Shown: positions 42,248-50,784 of the stretch, one piece after another | How the letters are laid out: each line of letters opens with the position of its first letter | Numbering within the stretch: the stretch's first letter is position 1 | Source of the DNA: Pseudomonadota bacterium | GTDB lineage: Bacteria; Pseudomonadota; Alphaproteobacteria; Acetobacterales; Acetobacteraceae | Assembly: GCA_021851785.1 (NCBI GenBank) | Contig: JAJZBV010000012.1 | Location: 1-64,000, forward strand | DNA length: 64,000 bases | Reading direction: 5' to 3' | The notes under the pieces: generated by a model | The model's database searches: none | Told to the model about the DNA's origin: nothing | Seen by the model: the letters and a program-made list of their open reading frames with translations, nothing else | Position numbers and translations under genes: made by a program

Positions 42248-43788
42248 CCGGACCCTTCCCCCTCGCGACAGTCGGCGCGCTTCGGGCGCGGGAGGATGGG
42301 ATGACGGGGTGGGCGCGGCTAGGGTTGGGGATCGCCGGAATCGTATTCGCTTGCGCCGGCCCAGCGCTGGCACAGGCCAAGGACACGCTCACGCTCGGGA
42401 TGGTGCTGGAGCCGCCGGGGCTCGACCCCACCGCCGGCGCCGCCGCCGCGATCCGCGAGGTGGTCTATGCCAATGTCTTCGAGGGTCTGACGCGGATCGA
42501 CGGCGAAGGCCACGTCGTGCCCGGCCTGGCCGCCTCGTGGACGATGTCGCCGGACGGCAAGACCTACCGCTTCGCGCTCCGCCCCCATGTCACTTTCCAT
42601 GACGGCACCCAATTCGACTGCGCGATCGTGAAATTTTCCTTCGACCGCGCCCGCGCCCCGGACAGCACCAACGCGCAGAAGGAGATTTTCGAGCCGATCG
42701 CGGCGATCGACTGCCCGGAGCCGGAGACCGCGGTGATCACCCTCAAGCGGCCGGACGCGGATTTCCTCTACGGCCTCGGCTGGGGCGACGCGGTGATGGT
42801 CGCGCCCCAAACGGCGGCACAAAACCAGACCACTCCGATCGGCACCGGCCCGTTCCGCTTCACCCGCTGGGTGAAGGGCGACCGCGTCGAACTCGCGCGG
42901 TACGCCGGCTATTGGGGCCAAGCCGCGCGGCTTTCCGCCGTGACCTTCAAATTCATCGCCGATCCCGCCGCCGCCGCGGCCGCGCTTCTCGCCGGCGATA
43001 TCGACGCCTTCGGCAATTTTCCGGCGCCCGAGATCCTGCCCCAGCTCCGCGCCGATTCCCGGTTCGCGGTGGTCATCGGCGCGACCGAGGGCAAAACCCT
43101 CCTCGCCCTCAACAACGCGCGCAAGCCCTTCGACGATATCCGCGTCCGCCGCGCCCTCGCCTACGCGATCGACCGCCGCGCGCTGGTCACGGCGACGATG
43201 TCGGGCGCGGCGCGGATCATCGGCTCGCATTATACCCCGAACGATCCCGGCTTCATCGATCTCGCCGCAACCTACCCCTATGATCCGGCGCGCGCCAAGG
43301 CGCTGCTCGCCGAAGCCGGCATCGCCCCCGGAACACGTTTCACGCTCGCGCTCCCGCCGCCGCCTTACGCGCGGCGCGGCGGCGAGGTGATCGCGGCGAT
43401 GCTGCAGGAGGTCGGGCTCAATGTCGATCTGGTGCCGATGGAATGGGCGACCTGGCTCGATCAGGTGTTCAAGCGTTCGGATTTCGACATGACGATCATC
43501 GCCCACACCGAGCCCCGCGATCTCGCGATCTACGCCCGCGATCACTATTATTTCAACTACCACAACGCCGCGTTCCAATCGCTCTTCGCGCGTTATCGCG
43601 AAACCACCGACCCGGCGGCCGGGATCGATCTTCTGCGGCAGATGCAGCGCCAGCTCGCCACCGACGAGCCCAATGTCTTCCTCTACGTCCTTCCCAAAAT
43701 TGGCGTCTGGAACGCGCATCTGCATGGACTCTGGAGCAATGATCCGATCCCGGCGAATGACGTGACCGGGGTTTATTGGGGAAATTGA
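42244..43788 (+). CDS. ABC transporter substrate-binding protein, peptide/nickel/opine family (SBP_bac_5)
   Basis: LTLGMVLEPPGLDPTAGAAAAIREVVYANVFEGLTRI...; SBP_bac_5 pattern. Confidence 0.9.
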   Translation: MTGPFPLATVGALRAREDGMTGWARLGLGIAGIVFACAGPALAQAKDTLTLGMVLEPPGLDPTAGAAAAIREVVYANVFEGLTRIDGEGHVVPGLAASWTMSPDGKTYRFALRPHVTFHDGTQFDCAIVKFSFDRARAPDSTNAQKEIFEPIAAIDCPEPETAVITLKRPDADFLYGLGWGDAVMVAPQTAAQNQTTPIGTGPFRFTRWVKGDRVELARYAGYWGQAARLSAVTFKFIADPAAAAAALLAGDIDAFGNFPAPEILPQLRADSRFAVVIGATEGKTLLALNNARKPFDDIRVRRALAYAIDRRALVTATMSGAARIIGSHYTPNDPGFIDLAATYPYDPARAKALLAEAGIAPGTRFTLALPPPPYARRGGEVIAAMLQEVGLNVDLVPMEWATWLDQVFKRSDFDMTIIAHTEPRDLAIYARDHYYFNYHNAAFQSLFARYRETTDPAAGIDLLRQMQRQLATDEPNVFLYVLPKIGVWNAHLHGLWSNDPIPANDVTGVYWGN

Positions 43789-43795
43789 ACGTGGC

Positions 43796-43872
43796 CCGCG
43801 ACACTGCCGCTCCGAGAAACCGGAGCAAAAGTCTTTTTGCTTCTTTTTCTTCAGAAAAAGAAGAGTCTTTCC
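43796..43872. repeat. Interspersed palindromic repeat, copy 5 (AT hairpin 43840-43863)
   Basis: cttctttttcttcagaaaaagaag preceded by degenerate ccgctccgagaaaccgg. Confidence 0.88.
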
Positions 43873-43882
43873 CCCCGTTTCG

Positions 43883-44836
43883 ATGATCCCCTATCTCGGC
43901 GGGCGGCTGGTTGTGCTCGCGGTCACGCTGTTCGCGGCGGCGGCGGTGGTTTTTCTGGTTCTCGACGTGTTGCCCGGCGATCCGGCGGCGCTGATCCTCG
44001 GCGTCAATGCGCGCCCCGACACGCTCGCCGCCCTGCATCACGCGATGGGCCTCGACCGGCCGGCGGCATGGCGTTTTCTCGCCTGGCTCGGCGGCATGCT
44101 GGCCGGTGATTTCGGCGACAGTTTCACCTATCACGTCCCCATCGCCGGGCTGATCGCCGATCGCGTCGGTGTCAGCCTGCCGCTGGCTTTGCTGGCGATC
44201 GCGCTTTCCACGGCGATCGCTATCCCGACCGGCGTTTTTGCCGCCGCCAAGCGCGGCAAACCCGCCGACACGCTGACCATGGCGGCGGCGCAAATCGGCG
44301 TCGCGGTGCCGAATTTCTGGCTCGGGCTGCTGCTGATCCTGGTCTTTTCGGTCAAGCTCGCCTGGCTTCCGGCGAGCGGCTTTCCCGGCTGGGCGGGCGG
44401 GATCTGGCCGGGCTTGCGCGCGCTGCTCCTCCCCGCCCTCGCGCTCGCTTTGCCGCAGGCGGCGATCCTCGCCCGCGTCACCCGCTCGGCGATGCTGGAG
44501 ACGATGGGCGAGGATTACATGCGGACGGCGCTCGCCAAGGGCGTTTCCCGCCGCGCGGCGCTCTGGCGCCACGCGGTGCCCAACGCGCTGATCCCGGTGG
44601 TGACGATCCTCGGCCTGCAATTCTCGTTTCTGCTCGCCGGCACCATCATCATCGAGAACGTCTTTACCCTCCCCGGGCTCGGCCGGCTGGTGTTCCAGGC
44701 GATCGCCGGGCGCGATCTCATCGTCGTCCAAGATCTCGTGGTCCTGCTCGCCGGCAGTGTCATCGTCGTCAATTTCCTGGTCGATATCGCCTATGTGCTG
44801 ATCGATCCACGCCTCCGCGCGCAAGGAGGGCGCTGA
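43883..44836 (+). CDS. ABC transporter permease (DppB family)
   Basis: MIPYLGGRLVVLAVTLFAAAAVVFLVLDVLPGDPAALILG...; EDYMRTALAKGVSRRAALWRHAVPNALIPVVTILG. Confidence 0.93.
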   Translation: MIPYLGGRLVVLAVTLFAAAAVVFLVLDVLPGDPAALILGVNARPDTLAALHHAMGLDRPAAWRFLAWLGGMLAGDFGDSFTYHVPIAGLIADRVGVSLPLALLAIALSTAIAIPTGVFAAAKRGKPADTLTMAAAQIGVAVPNFWLGLLLILVFSVKLAWLPASGFPGWAGGIWPGLRALLLPALALALPQAAILARVTRSAMLETMGEDYMRTALAKGVSRRAALWRHAVPNALIPVVTILGLQFSFLLAGTIIIENVFTLPGLGRLVFQAIAGRDLIVVQDLVVLLAGSVIVVNFLVDIAYVLIDPRLRAQGGR

Positions 44837-45648
44837 TGCGCCGCCACGCGGCGATGGCGGTCGGCGGCGCGATCAGCCTCGCCTTGCTGGCGATATCCCT
44901 CCTCGCCCTGGTCTGGACCCCCTATCCGCCGACCGCGATCGATATCGCGCACCGGCTCGCGGCGCCTTCGGCTGCCCATTGGCTCGGCACCGATCCGCTC
45001 GGGCGCGACGTGCTCTCGGTGCTGATCGCGGGGGGGCATAATTCGCTCGCCGTCGCGGTGGTCGCGGTCGGCGCCGGCCTCGTCGCCGGGGTGCCGCTCG
45101 GCCTCCTCGCCGGGCGGCGTGGCGGCGTGGTCGATGACCTCCTGATGCGCGGCGCCGATCTGATGTTCGCGTTTCCCGCCCTGCTCACCGCCGTGATCAT
45201 CACCGCACTCGCCGGGCCCGGGGCGATGAACGCGGCGCTGGCGATCGGCATTTTCAATGTCCCGGTCTTCGCCCGCCTCACCCGCGGGGCGACGCGGGCG
45301 CTCGGCGAGCGTGATTTCGTGCGCGCCGCCCAACTCCTCGGGCGGCACGAGCTGGCGATCGGGCGCGTGCATATCCTCCCCAACATCGCCGCCCTTCTGG
45401 TCGTGCAGGCGAGTACCCAGTTCGCCCTTGCCATCCTCGCCGAGGCCGGGCTCTCCTATGTCGGGCTCGGGACGCAGCCGCCGGCGCCGAGCTGGGGGCG
45501 GATGCTGAACGACGCCCAGACCTATATTTTCACCGCGCCCCGGCTCGCGATCTTTCCCGGGCTCGCGATCATGGCGGCGGTGCTGGGGTTGAACCTGCTC
45601 GGAGATGGCCTCCGCGATTTCCTCGACCCGCGGCTGCGCCGAATCTGA
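44836..45648 (+). CDS. ABC transporter permease (DppC family)
   Basis: HWLGTDPLGRDVLSVLIAGGHNSLAVAVVAV...; overlaps the previous ORF by 1 bp. Confidence 0.93.
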   Translation: MRRHAAMAVGGAISLALLAISLLALVWTPYPPTAIDIAHRLAAPSAAHWLGTDPLGRDVLSVLIAGGHNSLAVAVVAVGAGLVAGVPLGLLAGRRGGVVDDLLMRGADLMFAFPALLTAVIITALAGPGAMNAALAIGIFNVPVFARLTRGATRALGERDFVRAAQLLGRHELAIGRVHILPNIAALLVVQASTQFALAILAEAGLSYVGLGTQPPAPSWGRMLNDAQTYIFTAPRLAIFPGLAIMAAVLGLNLLGDGLRDFLDPRLRRI

Positions 45649-45800
45649 ATTTCATTTCATCGCGTTTCCCACGTCTCCGGCGATTCCGCCTCCGACGATC
45701 ACGCTCCGGGATTGAAGCGCGGGCACGCCCCGGCTAGAGGTTGAGGGTATCCTTCACCCTCCTTTCGCGCGAGCCTTCCTTCGCGCCTGATCGGGTTCGC

Positions 45801-46103
45801 ATGAACGCTCTCTTCTGGCTGCTCAATGAGCTGATCACGCTCTATTTCTGGGCCGTCATCCTGGCCGCGGTGATGAGCAATCTGATCGCTTTCAATGTCC
45901 TCGACACGCGCAACCGGCTGGTCTGGACGATCGCCGATTTCCTCGCCCGCATCACCGAGCCGGCGCTCCGGCCGATCCGCTCGATCCTGCCCTATTTCGG
46001 CGGCATCGACATCAGCCCGATCATCCTGGTCGTGCTGCTGCAAGCGCTCCGGATCCTGCTCGGCGAAATCCAGATCGGCCTCTGGCGTGCCGGGCTGTTC
46101 TGA
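45801..46103 (+). CDS. YggT family membrane protein
   Basis: MNALFWLLNELITLYFWAVILAAVMSNLIAFNVLDTRNRLVWTIADFLARITEPALRPIRSILPYFGGIDISPIILVVLLQ. Confidence 0.9.
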   Translation: MNALFWLLNELITLYFWAVILAAVMSNLIAFNVLDTRNRLVWTIADFLARITEPALRPIRSILPYFGGIDISPIILVVLLQALRILLGEIQIGLWRAGLF

Positions 46104-46171
46104 CATGCCGCAATGGCTGGCTGGCGCGCGGGGGAGGGTGATATCGTGCTTGCGGTGACGGGGCCCCGGCG

Positions 46172-47026
46172 ATGACCGCGCGCATCCTCGATGGCAAGGC
46201 GCTGGCCGAGCGGATTCGGGACGAAATCGCGGGGAAAATCACCGCCCTCCCCTATCGCCCCGGGCTCGCGGTGGTGATCGTCGGCCACGACCCGGCGAGC
46301 GCGGTCTATGTCCGCGCCAAGGAACGCGCGGCGGCGGCGGCCGGGTTCGCGGCGCGGACCCTTCCTCTCCCGGAAGCCACGTCCGAGGCGGCGCTGCTCG
46401 GCCTGATCGCCGAACTCAACGCCGATCCGGCGACCGATGGCATTCTGGTGCAGTTGCCGCTCCCGGCCCATATCCGCGCCCAATGGGTGATCGAGGCGAT
46501 CGATCCGGCCAAGGACGTGGACGGGTTTCACCCCCTCAATGCCGGCTATCTCGCGCTCGGCCTGCCGGCGATCGTGCCCTGCACGCCGCGCGGGGTGATG
46601 CGGCTTCTGGCCGAGGCCGGCGCCCCGCTCGCCGGCGCCCGGGCGGTGGTGCTCGGGCGTTCGGCGATCGTCGGCCGGCCGGTCGCGGCGCTTCTGACCG
46701 CGGCGGACGCGACGGTGACGCTGCTCCATTCGCGCTCGCGCGATATCGCCGCCGAATGCCGCCGCGCCGAGATCCTGATCGCCGCCGTCGGCCGCGCCGA
46801 GATGGTGCGCGGCGACTGGGTCGCGGAAGGCGCGGTGGTGATCGATGTCGGCATCAATCGCGGCGCCGACGGCAAATTGCGCGGCGACGTCGCCTTCGCC
46901 GAATGCGCGGCGCGGGCAAGCGCGATCACCAAGGTGCCGGGCGGGGTCGGGCCGATGACCATCGCCTATCTCCTGGAAAACACGTTCGCGGCCGCGCAAC
47001 GGCGGCGCGCGCGAGCCATGGGGTGA
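46172..47026 (+). CDS. folD: Bifunctional methylenetetrahydrofolate dehydrogenase/cyclohydrolase
   Basis: MTARILDGKALAERIRDEI...GILVQLPLPAHI...KDVDGFHPLNAGYL...VLGRSAIVGRPVAALL. Confidence 0.95.
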   Translation: MTARILDGKALAERIRDEIAGKITALPYRPGLAVVIVGHDPASAVYVRAKERAAAAAGFAARTLPLPEATSEAALLGLIAELNADPATDGILVQLPLPAHIRAQWVIEAIDPAKDVDGFHPLNAGYLALGLPAIVPCTPRGVMRLLAEAGAPLAGARAVVLGRSAIVGRPVAALLTAADATVTLLHSRSRDIAAECRRAEILIAAVGRAEMVRGDWVAEGAVVIDVGINRGADGKLRGDVAFAECAARASAITKVPGGVGPMTIAYLLENTFAAAQRRRARAMG

Positions 47027-48309
47027 ACGCGCCCGAGATCGCCATCGTCGGCGCCGGCGTCGCGGGGCTCGCGGCGGCGTCGTTTCTCGCGCGGCGCGGC
47101 GCCCGGGTGATCCTCCTCGAAGCCCTGCCGCGCGCCGGCGGCCGCGCCTTCACCGACCATCCCGCCGCCCTCGGCGGGGCGCCGTTCGATCACGGTGCGT
47201 CCTGGCTGCACAGCGCCGAGCGCAACCCGCTCGCCCGCCTCGGCCGCTGGCGCGGCGAGGCGCTGATCGATACCGCCCGCGCCCGCCAGCGCCTCGTGAT
47301 CATCGCCGGCAGACCGGCGACGGAGGCCGAACTCGCCGCCCGCGATGCCGCCGATGCGGCGCTGGAAGCGGCGCTGGTCGCGCGCGCCGGGCGCCCCGGC
47401 GCCGATCCGAGCTTCGCCGCCGCCCTCGACGACCTGCCGCCCAACCCCTGGCACGCCAATAGCGAGGCGATCGAGGCGACCCTGATCGCCGCCGCCGATC
47501 CCGCCCGCCTCAGCCTCGCCGATTGGCGGGCCAACCGGCTGGAGGGGACGAATCTGCTGCCGCCCGAGGGGCTCGGCGCCTATGTCCTCCGCCTGCTCGC
47601 GCCGCCGGCCGGGGTTTTGGCCGCGGCAACCGCGGTCTCGCGCATCGACTGGGGCGGAGGGGGTGTCACGCTCGAAACCCCGCGCGGGACGGTGGCCGCG
47701 AAAGCCGCCATCGTCACCGTCTCGACCGGGGTTCTCGCCGCCGGGCACATCACGTTCACGCCCGCCCTTCCCGTGACAACGGCGTCGGCCATCGCCGCTC
47801 TCCCGATGGGGCTTCTGAGCAAGGTCGCGTTGCGCGCCGAGGGGGCCGAGCGGCTCGATCTCCCGCCCGGTTGCTTCGTCGAGCGCCGGCTGGACGCACG
47901 CGGCGAGCCGTTCATGGCCTTCAACGCCTGGCCGCGCGGGCGCGACCATGTCGTCGGCTTCATCGGCGGCGGGGCGGCCTGGGCACTCGCCCGGGCAGGG
48001 GTGAAAGCCGCCGAGGATTTCGCCCGCGCCGAACTCGCCCGCCTCTTTGGCACCCGCGCCGCCCGCGCCTTCGCGCCGGGAGCCGTCGCGACCACCTGGG
48101 GGAGCGATGCCACCTTCCTCGGCGCCTACGCCTACCCTCTGCCCGGCGCGGCGGCGGCGCGGCTTGCCCTTGCGACGCCGCTCGCCGGCGGCCGGCTCGC
48201 TTTCGCCGGCGAGGCCTGCCATCCGACGCTGGCCGGCACCGTCGCCGGCGCCGTCATCAGCGGCCGCGCCGTCGCCCGCGCCGCCTGGCACGCAGTGGGG
48301 TGTAGTTAA
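47023..48309 (+). CDS. FAD-dependent flavin amine oxidase
   Basis: GTG start overlapping the folD stop (GTGA); VNAPEIAIVGAGVAGLAAASFLARRGARVILLEALPRAGGRAFT and C-terminal LAFAGEACHPTLAGTVAGAVISG. The 608-aa ORF over-extends upstream. Confidence 0.9.
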   Translation: MNAPEIAIVGAGVAGLAAASFLARRGARVILLEALPRAGGRAFTDHPAALGGAPFDHGASWLHSAERNPLARLGRWRGEALIDTARARQRLVIIAGRPATEAELAARDAADAALEAALVARAGRPGADPSFAAALDDLPPNPWHANSEAIEATLIAAADPARLSLADWRANRLEGTNLLPPEGLGAYVLRLLAPPAGVLAAATAVSRIDWGGGGVTLETPRGTVAAKAAIVTVSTGVLAAGHITFTPALPVTTASAIAALPMGLLSKVALRAEGAERLDLPPGCFVERRLDARGEPFMAFNAWPRGRDHVVGFIGGGAAWALARAGVKAAEDFARAELARLFGTRAARAFAPGAVATTWGSDATFLGAYAYPLPGAAAARLALATPLAGGRLAFAGEACHPTLAGTVAGAVISGRAVARAAWHAVGCS

Positions 48310-48311
48310 CG

Positions 48312-48382
48312 TGCGAGAGAAAACGTGGGGGAGAAATTGGTTCTTTTTTGAAAAAAAGAACCAAAAAACTTTTGTCCTGGGG
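48312..48382. repeat. Interspersed palindromic repeat, copy 6 (AT hairpin 48339-48362)
   Basis: ggttcttttttgaaaaaaagaaccaaaaaactttt. Confidence 0.9.
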
Positions 48383-48762
48383 TATTGTGTCGGCGGCGAT
48401 GCCACATAAAGGAAACGAGGAGGCGGGGCTTATACGAGGGCGCCTATCCGGCGACCTGTGGGGGTGGAAAGCGGGCCAGCAGCTCCGGGAGTAGCTGACC
48501 TGGAAAGGTGCCTCTCGGCAGTGTTTTCCCTCGTGTTGTGACGTATACTGAGTACTTTTCTATCCGCCAGAGCAGATCTCACAGCGGAACTCGGTGCGGG
48601 TGCGGAGGCGCGACATTCTGCGGTCGGTAGCGATTTTGACCATCGCGCGCGTTAACGAGTTTCGATAAATTGGCTTTCGGTAAGCGATGGTTTAGGCGGC
48701 TGTGGTCGCCTCGTATGCCACACGAAGCAGCTTAATCCAACAATCTTTCCAAGCAGAACCCC

Positions 48763-49871
48763 ATGGATCAAACCACCGACGAACAACCATTTGAGATCGA
48801 GGACGAGTTCAAACTCGGCATCGATGCAGGCGTCGAAGATGAGAGCGCCGAAGAAGCCACGAGCGTCAGCTTTAGCATCACGAGCTATGGGGCCGACTAC
48901 CCGGTCGATACCCTAGTTAAGCGGATGAAGGGGGAGGCGTTTTTCATCCCAAAATTTCAGCGTAACTTCGTGTGGTCGCAGAGACATGCGTCTCGCTTTA
49001 TCGAATCTTTGCTGATGGGCCTCCCGGTTCCGGGGATATTCCTTTACAAGGAAGCAGACACCGGGAAACATCTTGTCGTTGATGGCCAACAACGACTGCG
49101 TACTCTTCAGTATTTCTACGCCGGTGTGTTCAAAGATAAGGCATTTCGCCTCATTGGTGTCCGCAAGGAGTGGGAGGAAAAATCTTATGGAGACTTACAA
49201 CCCAACGAGCAACTTAAGCTTGATGACTCGATTGTCCATGCCACGGTGTTCCAGCAGGATGAACCGAAGAATTCTCTGAAAAGTTTGTACTTCGTATTTG
49301 AGCGGATCAACTCTGGCGGTATCCGTCTTTCACCGCAAGAGATCCGGAACTGCATCAGTGAAAGTGCGGTGCTCGAGGCGGTACGCGACCTGAACGACGA
49401 TCATAACTGGCGCGCGATTTTCGGCTCCAAGAAAAACAATCGACTGAAAGATCAGGAGCTAGTTCTACGCGCCCTGGCCATGATCCATGATCGCGCCAGC
49501 TACTCCGCTCCGATGCGGGATTTCTTGAACACCTTCGCGGCCGACGAAGAGAACAAGGTTCAATCTGCAACGCTAGACGAACTGCAACGTCTCTTTCGGC
49601 GGTCAATGGAAATCATTTTCAATACGAAAAAAAAGCGGCGTTTCGGCCTGTCCGAGCATTGAATGCCGCCGTTTTTGAAGCCGTTACCGTCGGCATCGCT
49701 GAACGCTTGCGTGCCATCAAGCAAGCTCCTGACCTTAATAAAGTCACGGCCGAATATGACAAACTGCTTACAAATCAAGAGTTTTTGGGCGCTTCGAACA
49801 GCGCTACCGCGACCGAAGAATCGGTGAAGACCCGTCAGCGTTTGGCCGTCGACGCATTTTCTGGTACCTGA
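48763..49871 (+). CDS. DUF262-domain (GmrSD N-terminal-like/ParB-related) protein, interrupted by an apparent -1 frameshift at 49629-49635
   Basis: Zero frame 48763..49662: FFIPKFQRNFVWSQRHASRFIESLLMGLPVPGIFLYKEADTGKHLVVDGQQRLRTLQYFYAG (DGQQR motif). The -1 frame continues AAFRPVRALNAAVFEAVTVGIAERLRA...TATEESVKTRQRLAVDAFSGT, stop at 49869-49871. Confidence 0.85.
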
Positions 49872-49873
49872 AC

Positions 49874-50344
49874 TTGTCGATATCGGTTAATAATCGTTTC
49901 CGAGAGGTTGAAAAACTCGTAAACGCAGCTCAAGACAAGAATACTGATCCGGAGACAGCCTCTTATTACTGCAAACTCGGATGCATTATGATTTGCGGCA
50001 CAATAGAGCGCTCGGTTGAAGTCCTCGTCACCGAACGAGTCGCGCAACGATCGGCCCCTCAGATTTCCATGTTCCTGAAATCATTCTTCAAACGCGGAAA
50101 TAACTATGATTGTGATGAGATCGAAAATCTTCTCTTCAGATTCGACAGTAATTGGGGTCATGTGTTTCGAGCCTATATCGAGAAGCATGATGAGATAAAA
50201 GCTAGCATTTCCTCATGCTATGCTGTAAGAAACTCGATTGCGCACGGCGGCATCCAATCATTGGGGCCAAAGATATTGAGGCAGTATTTCGATAATGCCT
50301 TTACGTTGATTGCCGAACTCGAGGGTTTCCTGCGGTCTAATTGA
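49874..50344 (+). CDS. HEPN-domain protein (putative RNase; RiboL-PSP/MAE_28990-like)
   Basis: TTG start 2 nt after the DUF262 stop; helical 156-aa protein with CYAVRNSIAHGG, matching the HEPN R-x4-6-H motif (R at 50228-50230, H at 50243-50245). Confidence 0.72.
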   Translation: MSISVNNRFREVEKLVNAAQDKNTDPETASYYCKLGCIMICGTIERSVEVLVTERVAQRSAPQISMFLKSFFKRGNNYDCDEIENLLFRFDSNWGHVFRAYIEKHDEIKASISSCYAVRNSIAHGGIQSLGPKILRQYFDNAFTLIAELEGFLRSN

Positions 50345-50445
50345 AGGACTGGCATTACGCGCCGTGCCGGCGCTGATCACCACCGCCGGGCAGCCGCAAG
50401 GCATGTGCGCGCCCGCCCGCACCGCCCGGCACGCGATACGACGTA

Positions 50446-50505
50446 TTGAGAGCAAAAGTTTTTTGGTTCTTTTTTTTCAAAAAAGAACAATTTTTTCTCT
50501 CGTCC
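50446..50505. repeat. Interspersed palindromic repeat, copy 7 (AT hairpin 50466-50488), inverted relative to copy 6
   Basis: Minus strand reads GTTCTTTTTTGAAAAAAAAGAACCAAAAAACTTTTG. Confidence 0.9.
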
Positions 50506-50784
50506 CGACCTTAAAGCGCCTTAGAAAAATTCATACCGCCTTACGTCTCGCCGAGGGGCCATTCGGCTTGCCCCGGGCGGGCGCGGCCGGCTCCGGTTTT
50601 CGGGGCATGAGAGCGGTTTCCTGAAAATCGTGCCGTTGATCCGTTTTGAGGCTGTTTTCGCTCCGGCGGACCGGCGCCCTCGGCAGGGATCACTCCCGCG
50701 CGGATGGTTTTCGCGGCATTACCCGACGATTTTCGTCAAACGGGATTGACCTTGGCGTCATGCTTCGGAAACATTGGGCGTGCG

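Noticed and set aside
50310-50624. 104-aa plus-strand ORF downstream of HEPN
   Set aside because: Overlaps the HEPN 3' end and reads through repeat copy 7; no family resemblance.
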